A stretch of 64,000 nucleotides of DNA. Source: Streptomyces venezuelae ATCC 10712. GTDB taxonomy: Bacteria > Actinomycetota > Actinomycetes > Streptomycetales > Streptomycetaceae. The stretch covers positions 7,506,001 to 7,570,000 of the forward strand of contig NZ_CP029197.1 in the NCBI RefSeq assembly GCF_008639165.1. Direction: 5' to 3'. The notes under the pieces were generated by a model. The model did no database searches. It was not told the origin of the DNA and was given only the letters and a program-made list of their open reading frames with translations. This document shows, in pieces, positions 1 to 8,271 of this stretch. Position 1 is the stretch's first letter; every line of letters begins with the position of its first letter. The translations under genes and the position numbers were made by a program.

Positions 1-1
1 G

Positions 2-298
2 TACCTGACCGGGCGTCCTGAGCGCTGCCGCCGGGACACCCTGGACTGGCTGGCCGCGCAGGGGCTGCCCGAGGGGCCGGTCCACATGCGACGGAACCGG
101 GACTTCCGGCCGGCCCGGGTGACCAAGGTGGAGATCCTGCGCCGGCTCGGTGCCGACCGGCCGGTGCGGATGCTCGTCGACGACGACCTGCTGGTCTGCG
201 GCGCGGCGGAGGCGGCCGGTTTCCCCGTCGTACGCGCCCGATGGGCGACCCCGTCGGAGGAACTGAGGGACGCCCAGGAGAAGGAGGGCCGGACGTGA
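2..298 (+). CDS. HAD-superfamily hydrolase, 5'-truncated
   Basis: Only the C-terminal 98 residues are present; the frame is open from the first base of the window. Visible HAD signatures are a motif II-like TGRPE with a following R-rich helix (residues 3-13 of the fragment), a motif III lysine in the RVTKVEIL segment, and a motif IV-like DDDLLVCGAA in which adjacent aspartates would hold Mg2+. This layout is typical of small phosphatases of the polynucleotide kinase-3'-phosphatase/acid phosphatase kind. The nucleophile DxD motif lies upstream of the window, so the substrate cannot be judged. The stop codon overlaps a possible GTG start of a tiny ORF. Confidence 0.6.
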   Translation, partial: YLTGRPERCRRDTLDWLAAQGLPEGPVHMRRNRDFRPARVTKVEILRRLGADRPVRMLVDDDLLVCGAAEAAGFPVVRARWATPSEELRDAQEKEGRT

Positions 299-390
299 GG
301 GGCCGCCAGGACCCGCGCGGGGCCTCGCGGACGGTCCGGGCCGCCGCGTCGGCCGTGATCCGGCTGGAGGCGTACCCCCGCCCCCGCTGA
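295..390 (+). CDS. Possible 31-residue peptide coupled to the HAD gene
   Basis: A GTG overlaps the TGA of the HAD gene (GTGA) behind a strong AGGAGAAGGAGG-type ribosome-binding site, and opens a basic, Ala/Arg-rich 31-codon frame ending before the dodecin promoter. I recognise no family. The strong site may simply belong to an older, longer downstream gene, or be chance. Low confidence. Confidence 0.2.
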   Translation: MRGRQDPRGASRTVRAAASAVIRLEAYPRPR

Positions 391-485
391 GGCCCACGAC
401 CCGCCCCCGCGGCGGCCTCGACTCGCGGTGGTCTTCGCTTCCGTGCAGGGTGGAAGGAATCGGAACGCGAAGAGAGGCCGCCGCC

Positions 486-704
486 ATGGGAGACCATGTT
501 TACCGCGTCACGGAGATCGTCGGGTCGTCCTCGGAGGGCGTCGACACCGCCATCCGCAACGGCATCACCCGCGCCTGCGAAACGCTCCGCTCGGTCGACT
601 GGTTCGAGGTCACGGAGATCCGCGGTCACGTCGAGGAGGGGCAGGTCGCCCACTTCCAGGTGGGCATGAAGGTCGGCTTCCGTCTCGAGGAGCCGGGCAC
701 CTAG
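486..704 (+). CDS. Dodecin family protein
   Basis: A 72-residue protein matching dodecin, the small flavin-binding storage/buffer protein that forms hollow dodecamers. Visible hallmarks are the first strand HVYRVTEIVGSS, the helix with DTAIRNGITRACETL, the strand W-F-E-V-T-E-I-R-G (the tryptophan stacks on the flavin in characterised dodecins) and a closing strand FQVGMKVGFRLE. Length fits the family. The start is the ATG at 486 because homologs begin with a short M-x-D-H-V-Y-R; the frame stays open upstream but that part is not conserved-looking. It stands alone, with a perfect hairpin terminator just downstream. Confidence 0.93.
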   Translation: MGDHVYRVTEIVGSSSEGVDTAIRNGITRACETLRSVDWFEVTEIRGHVEEGQVAHFQVGMKVGFRLEEPGT

Positions 705-739
705 GACCGTCCCGTCCCGCGTCCGCCGGACAGGCCCTT

Positions 740-767
740 ACCCCCACCCCTGCGTCGGGGTGGGGGT
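740..767. terminator. Bidirectional hairpin terminator
   Basis: Perfect 11-bp arms (ACCCCCACCCC and its complement) with a 6-nt loop sit between the convergent dodecin and VWA genes, so the hairpin can end transcription from both sides. Confidence 0.75.
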
Positions 768-780
768 GCGGCGGGTCGGG

Positions 781-1821
781 TCAGAGCATGAGCAGCAGCC
801 GGGTGTTCGTCACGAGCTTCCGGTTCACGCTCGTGCTCTGCACGAAGATCGTGAACTCGTCGTTGTGGTTGGGCCTGACGCGCGCCTCCACGTCCGGCAG
901 GCCGAGCAGGGTCCGCGCCTCGGGCCCCGTGTAGACCCGGTCCGTCTTCTTCTCCAGGACCGCGATCTGCTTCCGGGCCTGGATCTTCTCCGGCTTGCTC
1001 AGCTGGTAGTACGCGCCGCCCGTGCGGTACGTGTGCCCGGACTCGACGACCCAGTCCCGGATCGCCGCGTCGCGCGCCACCGGGATCAGCTGGTACTCCG
1101 CCGGGTCCACCGGGGCGAGGCCGGCCGCCTTGACGGTGTCCGCGTTCACCGCGTCCGCGCCGGTGGAGAACACCGCTCGCGATCCCCGGATGCCCTTGGT
1201 GCGGCCCACCATGAACTTCTCGGTGGCCTCCTGGATGACCTGCCCGGCCTCCTCCAGGCCCTGGGTGCTGGTGGCGTCCCAGATGGCGATGTTGTCCTTG
1301 GGGAAGCCGCTCTGCATGGCCTCGCGCTTGCCCATCTGGTCGGGCACGAGGACGGCGAGCGTCCAGTTGTCCTGCTGGGTCTCGATCATCCGCGCCACGG
1401 CCTCGACGAGGGCCCGCGGGTCCTTGGTGGGGGCGTCGGGGCAGCGGTGGCTCGCGTTCTCCTGGCCGTCGGTGAGCACGAACGTCAGGAAGCTGTGGTC
1501 GCCGTACAGCTGGGCGGTCTGCGCGAGCTCCCGCTGCGACTTCAGCGCGGCCGCGAGCAGCGCCGTCATGCCGCCGACCCGGTACAGCTGCTTCAGCGAC
1601 GGCATCCGCAGCACGTCCTTGTCGTAGATGACGCACTCCACCTTGTCGGCGAAGACGTACACCGTGACGCGGGTCTCCTGGTCCAGCTCCCTCGACCGGC
1701 GGGCGAGGTACGCGATCTGCCGGTCGGCGACGTCGACGACCTTGCTGCTCAGGTGCGACATGGACGAGCTGGCGTCCAGCACGAGAGCGACGTGGTTGAT
1801 GTAGTTCTGGGTTCCGGACAT
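781..1821 (-). CDS. VWA (von Willebrand factor A) domain protein
   Basis: A 346-residue cytoplasmic protein with an N-terminal VWA domain. The metal-ion-dependent adhesion site is complete: D16-A-S18-S-S20, Thr85 in GGMTALL, and Asp118 in VLTDGQEN. The C-terminal part (about 200-346) is not a domain I can name. The start is placed at the ATG at 1821, just before SGTQNY, because GGGGAG lies six bases upstream; a longer frame to 1863 has no such site. VWA proteins of this type usually mediate metal-dependent protein contacts, for example in tellurium-resistance-like or stress clusters, but nothing adjacent fixes a partner. It is transcribed divergently from the sugar-binding protein gene. Confidence 0.8.
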   Translation of the reverse strand: MSGTQNYINHVALVLDASSSMSHLSSKVVDVADRQIAYLARRSRELDQETRVTVYVFADKVECVIYDKDVLRMPSLKQLYRVGGMTALLAAALKSQRELAQTAQLYGDHSFLTFVLTDGQENASHRCPDAPTKDPRALVEAVARMIETQQDNWTLAVLVPDQMGKREAMQSGFPKDNIAIWDATSTQGLEEAGQVIQEATEKFMVGRTKGIRGSRAVFSTGADAVNADTVKAAGLAPVDPAEYQLIPVARDAAIRDWVVESGHTYRTGGAYYQLSKPEKIQARKQIAVLEKKTDRVYTGPEARTLLGLPDVEARVRPNHNDEFTIFVQSTSVNRKLVTNTRLLLML

Positions 1822-1968
1822 GGCAACTCCCCGTGGGTTCCCGGGCCTTCCGACCCGATGCACCTACCGTCTCACCCGGCACTGACAATCGAACGTTTGT
1901 CGGTCCCGGCGTAACTCGCGAGTAACTACCGGCGGTAACGGTACGGAGCGCGCATTCGGGGTGCGGCG

Positions 1969-2009
1969 CGGGATGGTCAAGGACTTGACCATCCCGTTGG
2001 TCCAGACCA
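1969..2009. promoter_or_regulatory. 28-bp perfect dyad plus DasR-like (dre) site
   Basis: Positions 1969-1996 form a perfect inverted repeat with 13-bp arms around a GA centre (core GGTCAAG-GA-CTTGACC). It is followed at 1998-2009 by TGGTCCAGACCA, which differs by one base from the TGGTCTAGACCA core of the DasR-responsive element known in Streptomyces. Both lie about 100 bp upstream of the DasA-like binding-protein gene, consistent with GlcNAc/chitin-type control by DasR. That role is inferred from the sequence only. Confidence 0.6.
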
Positions 2010-2113
2010 GAATCCAGGCCACATACCCGCGCGAACACCCCGTTCGGTCCCCCCATGTCGGGTCAGCCCCCCATGCCGCACGACCCTGTGCTGAACCGCA
2101 GAAGGTGACCTAC

Positions 2114-3364
2114 GTGAAGAACCGCCATCTGGCCTGCCCCCTGGCAGCCGCCACCGCGCTCGCCCTCGCCGGCTGCGGGATGCTGCCGGGCGGGGGCGGC
2201 GGAACGAAGACCGTCAACATCTGGCTGATGCGGGACAGCGTCAGCGAGGACTTCCTCAACCGCTTCACCGAGGCGTACGAGGACGAGCACGACGGTGTCG
2301 AACTCAAGGTCACCGTCCAGGAGTGGACCGGCATCGGGAAGAAGGTCACCGAGGCCATCCAGGGCTCCGGCGGCCCCGACGTCATCGAGGTCGGCAACAC
2401 CCAGGTCGCCCAGTACGCCGACACCGAGAAGCTCTACGACCTGACCCTCGAGTCGGTCCGCGACCTCGGCAGCGAGGACTGGCTGCCCGGTCTCGCCGAA
2501 CCCGGCAGCATCGGCGGCTCGCAGTACGGCATCCCCTGGTACGCGGCGAACCGCATCGTCATCTACAACAAGGACCTCTTCGCCGACGCCGGCATCGACA
2601 AGCCGCCGGCCACCCGCGCGGAATGGCTCGCCGACACCGAGAAGCTCAACCGGAAGGGCAACCAGGGCATCTACCTCGCCGGACAGGACTGGTACACCCT
2701 TGCCGGCTTCATCTGGGACGAGGGCGGCGAACTCGCCACCGACAAGGGCGGCGAGTGGACCGGCGCCCTCGACAGCCCGGCGGCCCGGCGTGGCATGGCC
2801 TACTACAAGCAGCTGCAGTCCCTCGGCTCCGGCCCCAAGGACGCCGACGAGCAGAACCCGCCGCAGGCCGACGTCTTCGCCAAGGGCGACGTCGCCCAGC
2901 TCATCGCCGTGCCCAGCGCCGTCTCCGCGATCCTCAAGGCCAACCCCGCCCTCAAGGACAAGCTCGGCTACTTCCCGATACCCGGCGCCAAGGCCGACCA
3001 GCCCTGCGCCGTCTTCACCGGCGGCTCCGACCTGATCATCCCGGAGAACGCGCCCGAGCGCGGCGCCGCACTCGACGTCGTGAAGGCGCTGGCCGGCGAG
3101 AAGTGGCAGACCGAACTCGCCCGCGCCATGGGCTACGTGCCCAACAAGCGGGGCCTCGCCTCCGTCGTCGCCGGTCAGGAGGCCACCGCCGTCATGGCCA
3201 GGGGCGCCGCGCGCGGCCGGGCCACCCCCAACTCCCCCCAGTGGGCCGACGTCGAGGCCGACAACCCCATCAAGCCCTACATGACGGCCGTCCTCCAGGG
3301 CGAGGACCCGGCGAAGGCCGCCCGGCAGGCCTCGACCGCCATCACGGAGACCCTCGCCGAATAG
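2114..3364 (+). CDS. Sugar ABC transporter substrate-binding lipoprotein, DasA-like
   Basis: A 416-residue extracellular solute-binding protein (family 1). The N-terminus is a lipoprotein signal: basic VKNRH, a hydrophobic Ala/Leu stretch and the lipobox LAGC, so it should be anchored outside the membrane. The mature part begins VNIWLMRDSVSEDF and includes a glycine-rich ligand-site segment (FTGGSDLIIPENA). From memory this resembles Streptomyces DasA, the chitobiose-binding protein, and the DasR-like operator supports that. I chose GTG 2114 because it sits behind GAAGGTG and gives a normal signal peptide. No permease genes follow, so it would have to use permeases encoded elsewhere. The exact sugar is not proven. 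Confidence 0.8.
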   Translation: MKNRHLACPLAAATALALAGCGMLPGGGGGTKTVNIWLMRDSVSEDFLNRFTEAYEDEHDGVELKVTVQEWTGIGKKVTEAIQGSGGPDVIEVGNTQVAQYADTEKLYDLTLESVRDLGSEDWLPGLAEPGSIGGSQYGIPWYAANRIVIYNKDLFADAGIDKPPATRAEWLADTEKLNRKGNQGIYLAGQDWYTLAGFIWDEGGELATDKGGEWTGALDSPAARRGMAYYKQLQSLGSGPKDADEQNPPQADVFAKGDVAQLIAVPSAVSAILKANPALKDKLGYFPIPGAKADQPCAVFTGGSDLIIPENAPERGAALDVVKALAGEKWQTELARAMGYVPNKRGLASVVAGQEATAVMARGAARGRATPNSPQWADVEADNPIKPYMTAVLQGEDPAKAARQASTAITETLAE

Positions 3365-3502
3365 CATTCAGCGCTTCCACACCCGCGAGCCCCCGAACGG
3401 TCATGTCGAATCCAGCCGGCAACGGAAGAAGTAAGGGGCCGGGCCACCGCTCACACGGTCCGGCGCCGTCCCTTCCCCTTCCGTACGCCGGAGGAGCCCG
3501 AC

Positions 3503-4378
3503 ATGGCCGCACCGACCCCCACGCTCGCCGTCCCCGCACCGACCCCCACGCTCGCCGTCCCCGCACAGCCCCGGCCGCTCGCCGGGCCGCCCGCGTCGCA
3601 GGCCCCCGTCGCGCCCTCCGCGTCCCCGGCCGCTGCCGAGGAGCCCACGCCCCGCTACCTCGTCGGTCTCGCCCGCGACCAGGAGGACGTCCGCGCCGCC
3701 CAGCGGCTGCGCCACCAGGTGTTCGCCGGCGAGCTCGGCGCCCGGCTCGACGGACCGGAGCCCGGCCTCGACAGCGACGCCTTCGACGCGTACTGCGACC
3801 ACCTCCTCGTACGGGAGGAGACCACCGGCGAGGTCGTCGGCACCTACCGCATCCTGCCGCCCGACCGGGCCGCCGTCGCGGGCCGCCTCTACTCGGAGAG
3901 CGAGTTCGACCTCACCAGGCTCGCCCCGATCCGGCACGACCTGGTGGAGGTCGGCCGCTCCTGCGTCCACCCCGCCCACCGCAACGGCGCCGTCATCGCC
4001 CTCATCTGGGCCGGGCTCGCCCGCTACATGACGACCACCGGCCACAACTGGCTGGCCGGCTGCTGCTCCCTGCCGCTCGCCGACGGGGGCACCCTCGCCG
4101 CCGCCACCTGGGACACCGTCAAGGCCAAGCACCTCGCCCCCGAGGAGTACTGGGTCACCCCGCACAAGCTCTGGAACCCCGAGGGCATCACGCGCCCCGA
4201 GGGCCGCACCGAGCTCCCGCCGCTACTGCGCGGCTACCTCCGGCTCGGCGCCTGGGTCTGCGGCGCCCCCGCGCACGACCCCGACTTCGGCGTCGCCGAC
4301 CTCTACGTCCTGCTCTCGCTGCGCCGCACCAACCCGCGCTACCTCAACCACTTCCTCTCGCTCGCCCCGGCACGGTGA
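3503..4378 (+). CDS. GNAT acyltransferase, OlsB-like (ornithine N-acyltransferase family)
   Basis: A 291-residue protein. Residues from about 52 onward match the OlsB/Acetyltransf_5 family, which transfers a 3-hydroxyacyl group from ACP to the alpha-amine of ornithine to give lyso-ornithine lipid. Visible family features are LRHQVFAGELGARLD, EVVGTYRILPPD, the DLVEVGRSCVHPAHRNG core and WAGLARYM. The first ~50 residues are a Pro/Ala-rich linker holding a nine-residue unit (PTPTLAVPA) repeated exactly in tandem. A strong GGAGGAG precedes the ATG. The next gene overlaps by four bases (GTGA) and is an OlsA-like acyltransferase, so the pair probably makes ornithine lipids. Confidence 0.8.
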   Translation: MAAPTPTLAVPAPTPTLAVPAQPRPLAGPPASQAPVAPSASPAAAEEPTPRYLVGLARDQEDVRAAQRLRHQVFAGELGARLDGPEPGLDSDAFDAYCDHLLVREETTGEVVGTYRILPPDRAAVAGRLYSESEFDLTRLAPIRHDLVEVGRSCVHPAHRNGAVIALIWAGLARYMTTTGHNWLAGCCSLPLADGGTLAAATWDTVKAKHLAPEEYWVTPHKLWNPEGITRPEGRTELPPLLRGYLRLGAWVCGAPAHDPDFGVADLYVLLSLRRTNPRYLNHFLSLAPAR

Positions 4379-5337
4379 ACGGGACCACGGCCCTCTCGCC
4401 GTGGCTCCCCACGGCGCCCTGCACCCCGGGCCACTGCGCCGCCCACCCCGGGTTCCTCCACCCCCATGAGGCTGAGCGGGACCGGCCCGCCCACCCCGGG
4501 TCCCTCCACCGCCGTGGGGCGGAGCGGGACCGGCCCGATCACGTCGGGGTCTTCCGGGCCGTCGTCCGGCTGACCGCCGGCCTCGGCACCCTCCTCCTCG
4601 GCATCCTCCTCGCCCCCGCCGCCGGCCTGCTCCCCGCCGCCACCCGGCTCGCCCTCGTCCGCCACTGGACGCGGGCCGTGGTCAGGGCCTTCGGCGTCCA
4701 CGTCCGGTACGAGGGAACGGCCGCCCCGGCCGCCGGCCCGCTGCTCGTCGTCGCCAACCACGTCTCCTGGCTGGACATACCGCTGATCGCAGCCGTCCTG
4801 CCCGGCCGGATGGTCGCCAAGTCGGACGTGCGCCACTGGCCCGTCCTCGGCACGCTCGCCGCGCTCGGCGGCACCCTGTTCATCGACCGGGACGGGATCA
4901 TGGCCCTGCCCGGCACCGTACGGACCATGGCGGAGGTCCTCGCGGGCGGCGGCCGCGTGATCGTCTTCCCCGAGGGCTCGACCTGGTGCGGCCGGGAGCG
5001 CGGCCGGTTCCGGCCTGCCGCGTTCCAGGCCGCGCTGGACGGCGGCGCAGCCGTGCAGCCGGTACGGATCGACTACCGGCCCACGGACGCCGCCGCCTAC
5101 GTCGCGGACGACCCCCTCGGCTCCTCACTGTGGCGGGTCGTCACCACCCGCCGGCTCACCGCCGTGGTCCGCCTCCGGGAGCCCCTGCCCGGCGGCCGGT
5201 ACGCGGACCGCCGGGCCCTCGCGGCCGCCGCTCAGCGCGCCGTCGCGAGCGACAGCGCGAACCTGCCCTCGCTGTCGGTCCACCACCGCTCCAGGTCGAG
5301 GCCCTCCTCCGCGAGTTCGGCCCGGACGCCCGCCTGA
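4375..5337 (+). CDS. 1-acyl-sn-glycerol-3-phosphate acyltransferase family, OlsA-like
   Basis: A 320-residue PlsC-type acyltransferase. The catalytic HX4D motif is NHVSWLD and the substrate-binding motif is FPEGST; a hydrophobic segment near residues 60-85 (VVRLTAGLGTLLLGILL) should anchor it in the membrane. It starts at a GTG that overlaps the stop of the OlsB-like gene, so translation is coupled; OlsA O-acylates lyso-ornithine lipid. Between the conserved-looking WLPTAPCTP start and the first hydrophobic segment are two imperfect copies of a unit ending in AERDRP. Its last 106 bp overlap the end of the convergent egtD gene on the other strand. Confidence 0.8.
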   Translation: MNGTTALSPWLPTAPCTPGHCAAHPGFLHPHEAERDRPAHPGSLHRRGAERDRPDHVGVFRAVVRLTAGLGTLLLGILLAPAAGLLPAATRLALVRHWTRAVVRAFGVHVRYEGTAAPAAGPLLVVANHVSWLDIPLIAAVLPGRMVAKSDVRHWPVLGTLAALGGTLFIDRDGIMALPGTVRTMAEVLAGGGRVIVFPEGSTWCGRERGRFRPAAFQAALDGGAAVQPVRIDYRPTDAAAYVADDPLGSSLWRVVTTRRLTAVVRLREPLPGGRYADRRALAAAAQRAVASDSANLPSLSVHHRSRSRPSSASSARTPA

Positions 5338-6197
5338 CGGAACTTCGCGGACACCTCCGTCCGCATCTCCTCGCCCGCCGCGAACGGCACCACGAGATCC
5401 AGCTCCGGGATCTTCACGGTGAGCGCGCGGCGGGCCCGCAGCCGCATCTCGATCCACTCCCGCTCGCGGTCCCACACCGCCACGTGCTCGAAGGCGTCCG
5501 GATCGAAGTCGGCGCCCAGCTCCCGGTCGATCACCGCCAGCACGTTCTTGTTGAAGGCGGCCGTCACCCCGGCGGCGTCGTCGTACGCGGCCACGAGCGT
5601 CGCCTCGTCCTTCACCAGGTCGGTGCCGAGCAGCAGGGCGTCGCCGGGCGTGAGCATCGCCCGTACGGAACGGAGGAAGGTCCGCCGCTCACCGGGCAGC
5701 AGATTGCCGATGGTGCCGCCAAGGAAGGCCACCAGACGCGGTCCCGGCGTCCCCGGCAGCGCGAGCCCCCGGGTGAAGTCGGCGACCAGCGCGTGCACCC
5801 GCAGCTCGGGACGCGCGGCGAGCAGCGACTCGGCCGCCCCCGTCAGCGCGGACTCGCTCACGTCGACGGGCACGTAACTGTCCAGGCCGGGGAGCAGCGC
5901 GTCGATCAGGAACCGGGTCTTCTCCGAGGAGCCGGAACCGAGCTCCACCAGGGTCCTTGCACCGGTCGCGGCGGCGATCTCGGCCGCCCGCTCCTTGAGG
6001 ATCTCCCGCTCGGCCCGCGTCGGGTAGTACTCCGGCAGCCGGGTGATCTCCTCGAAGAGTTCACTGCCCCGGGCGTCGTAGAACCACTTCGGCGGCAGCT
6101 CCTTGGGGGAGCGGTTGAAGCCGTGGAGGACGTCGGCGCGCAGATCGGCGCCGGCGGCGTCGGGGGCGAGGGTACGGGTCAGCTGGAACGGGCTCAC
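5232..6197 (-). CDS. egtD: L-histidine N-alpha-methyltransferase
   Basis: EgtD (321 residues) trimethylates histidine to hercynine with three S-adenosylmethionines, the entry step of ergothioneine synthesis. The SAM site ELGSGSSEKT is at residues 85-94. Residues matching the histidine pocket of the mycobacterial enzyme are visible: the tyrosines in PEYYPTRAE (55-63), Asn165 in GGTIGN, and the E-x-S of MRTEVSAKF. The GTG start at 6197 overlaps the egtC stop (GTGA). It is the last gene of egtABCD, and its 3' end overlaps the convergent acyltransferase gene by 106 bp, which is unusual and leaves no room for an intergenic terminator. Confidence 0.95.
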   Translation of the reverse strand: MSPFQLTRTLAPDAAGADLRADVLHGFNRSPKELPPKWFYDARGSELFEEITRLPEYYPTRAEREILKERAAEIAAATGARTLVELGSGSSEKTRFLIDALLPGLDSYVPVDVSESALTGAAESLLAARPELRVHALVADFTRGLALPGTPGPRLVAFLGGTIGNLLPGERRTFLRSVRAMLTPGDALLLGTDLVKDEATLVAAYDDAAGVTAAFNKNVLAVIDRELGADFDPDAFEHVAVWDREREWIEMRLRARRALTVKIPELDLVVPFAAGEEMRTEVSAKFRQAGVRAELAEEGLDLERWWTDSEGRFALSLATAR

Positions 6198-6946
6198 GCG
6201 GACGGCTCCTTGAGCGGGGTGAGGGTGACGTCGGCGCGGGTGGCGGTCACGAGCGTGCGCTCGGGGACCTCCTGCCAGCGCGGATCGGCGTCGTACGGTT
6301 CCGAGGCCACGACCACCCGGTCGGGGCCCCGCAGGTACCAGAGGCTGTTCCCCCAGGCGGTCGCGGCGATCAGCGAGCCGTCGGTGAGCAGCAGGTTGAG
6401 TCCGGATCCGGGGGCCGCCTCGGCGACCTCCCGCACCGTGTCCGCCAGCGCCGGCCCCGGCGCGTCGCCGGACCGCAGCCGGTGCAGGGCGAGGGCCCAG
6501 AGCAGCGCCGAGTCGGTGCGGGCCTCGACCCGGAGGAGTTCGCCCGCCGACAGCGTCCCGGCGAGCGCCTCCAGGGAGCCGGGCCAGCCCGTGACGGCGC
6601 CGTTGTGGCTGAAGAGCCAGGGACCGGCGGCGAACGGCGCCGCCGCGGCCTCCCCGTCGGCGCCCGGCACCGTCGCCCCGCGGACCGCGGCGAGCAGTGC
6701 CCCGGAGCGCACCACCCGCGCGAGGTCCGTGAAGGAGAGGTCGCTCCAGATGGGGCCGGTGCGCCGGTACCGTGCGGGCACCGGATCACCCTCGGCGTAC
6801 CAGCCCACCCCGAAGCCGTCGGCGTTCACCACGCCACTGTTCTGCGTACGGGGCGCCCAGGACTGGCGCAACAGGCCGTGCTCCGGCCGCAGGATCAGCT
6901 CACCGAGCGCCACCGGCTCGCCCACGAAGGCGACATGACGGCACAT
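6194..6946 (-). CDS. egtC: Ergothioneine biosynthesis glutamine amidotransferase-like hydrolase
   Basis: EgtC (250 residues) removes glutamate from the gamma-glutamyl-hercynylcysteine sulfoxide made by EgtB. It is a class II (Ntn) amidotransferase fold whose catalytic nucleophile is Cys2, seen in the N-terminal MCRHVAFVG after loss of Met1. Other family marks are NADGFGVGWY, FSHNGAVTG and ARTDSALLWAL. The start is the ATG at 6946 because Cys must be residue 2 and because that ATG overlaps the egtB stop (TGATG). A longer upstream frame exists but would bury the nucleophile. Confidence 0.95.
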   Translation of the reverse strand: MCRHVAFVGEPVALGELILRPEHGLLRQSWAPRTQNSGVVNADGFGVGWYAEGDPVPARYRRTGPIWSDLSFTDLARVVRSGALLAAVRGATVPGADGEAAAAPFAAGPWLFSHNGAVTGWPGSLEALAGTLSAGELLRVEARTDSALLWALALHRLRSGDAPGPALADTVREVAEAAPGSGLNLLLTDGSLIAATAWGNSLWYLRGPDRVVVASEPYDADPRWQEVPERTLVTATRADVTLTPLKEPSA

Positions 6947-8271
6947 CAGTCGAGCTCCGCGCTGCGGGCGGTACGGAAGCCGGCGAAGATCTGGCGGCGC
7001 ACCGGCAGGTCCCAGTTGCGGAAGGTGCCCCGGCAGGCCACCGGGTCCACCCCGAAGGAACCACCGCGCAGCACCTTGTGGTCGGGCCCGAAGAACACCT
7101 CCGAGTACTCCTTGTACGGGAAGACCGTGAAGCCCGGGTACGGCAGGAAGTCGCTCGCCGTCCACTCCCACACGTCACCGATCAACTGCCGAACGCCGAG
7201 CGGCGAGGCGCCCTCCGGATAGCTGCCCGCCGGCGCCGGACGCAGGTGCCGCTGGCCGAGGTTGGCGTGCTCGGGTCGCGGATCGGCGTCGCCCCACGGA
7301 TAGCGGCGCGAGCGCCCGGAGGCCGGGTCGTGCCGGGCGGCCTTCTCCCACTCGGCCTCCGTCGGCAGCCGCCGGCCCGCCCAGCGGGCGTAGGCGTCCG
7401 CCTCGTACCAGCTCACGTGCAGGACCGGCTCGTCCTCGGGCACCGGCTCCGTCACACCGAACCGGCGGCGCAGCCACTGGGCGCCGTCCCGGCGCCAGAA
7501 CAGCGGGGCGGCGATGCCGTGCTCCCTGATCTGCGCCCAGCCCTCCGGCCGCCACCAGCGGCGCTCCTCGTAGCCGCCGTCGGCGATGAAGGCCAGATAG
7601 GCGCCGTTGGTGACGGGGACGGTGTCGATGTGGAAGGCGGGCACGTCCCGGATGTGCGCCGGGCGTTCGTTGTCCAGGGCCCACGGCTCGTCGGACGTCC
7701 CCATGGTGAACGGCCCGCCCGGGACGAGGACTTCGGCGGGCAGCGGGTCGCGGGGACCCGCCGGGGGCGGCGGTGCGGTCAGGACGGCCGGCCCCTTCCG
7801 TAGCTGATGGGTGATCAGCATCGTCTCGTCGTGCTGCTGTTCGTGCTGCGCGACCAGGCCGAAGGCGAACGCGTCGCGCAGCAGCGGCCGCCCGTCGAAC
7901 TCGGCGCGTTCGAGGACGTCGAGGACCCGGAGCCGTACGTCGGCCGCGTAGGTCCGGGCCTCGCCCGGCGCGAGCAGCGGCAGCGACGGCCGGGTCGCCC
8001 GGGGGTGCTCGAAGGCGTCGTAGAGCGAGTCGATCTCGGGCCGCAGGGCCTCCCGGCCCGCCACCGCCCGCCACAGCCACAGCTCCTCCTGGTTGCCGAT
8101 GTGCGCCAGGTCCCAGACCAGCGGCGACATCAACGGGGAGTGCTGGGCGGTGAGTTCCCCGTCCTCGACGCAGCTGGTGAGCAGCGCCGTGCGCTCCCGG
8201 GCGGCGGTCAGGGCCGCCACGGCCCGGCGGCGCAGGGCCTCGGGACCGGCATCCGTGCGTGTCTCCGTCAT
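6946..8271 (-). CDS. egtB: Ergothioneine biosynthesis sulfoxide synthase
   Basis: EgtB (441 residues) is the non-haem iron enzyme that joins hercynine and gamma-glutamylcysteine with O2. The N-terminal DinB-like half provides the iron ligands: a histidine in HIGNQEELW and the two of HEQQHDET. The C-terminal half is an FGE-sulfatase fold ending in the usual LRGGSFGVDP...FRNWDLPVRRQIFAGFR. It shares ATGA with egtA upstream and TGATG with egtC downstream, so the operon is translationally coupled. The use of gamma-glutamylcysteine rather than cysteine is inferred from the presence of egtA and egtC. Confidence 0.95.
   Translation of the reverse strand: MTETRTDAGPEALRRRAVAALTAARERTALLTSCVEDGELTAQHSPLMSPLVWDLAHIGNQEELWLWRAVAGREALRPEIDSLYDAFEHPRATRPSLPLLAPGEARTYAADVRLRVLDVLERAEFDGRPLLRDAFAFGLVAQHEQQHDETMLITHQLRKGPAVLTAPPPPAGPRDPLPAEVLVPGGPFTMGTSDEPWALDNERPAHIRDVPAFHIDTVPVTNGAYLAFIADGGYEERRWWRPEGWAQIREHGIAAPLFWRRDGAQWLRRRFGVTEPVPEDEPVLHVSWYEADAYARWAGRRLPTEAEWEKAARHDPASGRSRRYPWGDADPRPEHANLGQRHLRPAPAGSYPEGASPLGVRQLIGDVWEWTASDFLPYPGFTVFPYKEYSEVFFGPDHKVLRGGSFGVDPVACRGTFRNWDLPVRRQIFAGFRTARSAELD

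Noticed and set aside
701..5337. Very long open frames opposite or shifted to the VWA, DasA-like and acyltransferase genes
   Set aside because: High-GC DNA gives long stop-free shadow frames. These lack ribosome-binding sites and are Arg/Pro- or Gly/Val-rich without family motifs; the plus-strand frame from 2323 is real only from 4375.
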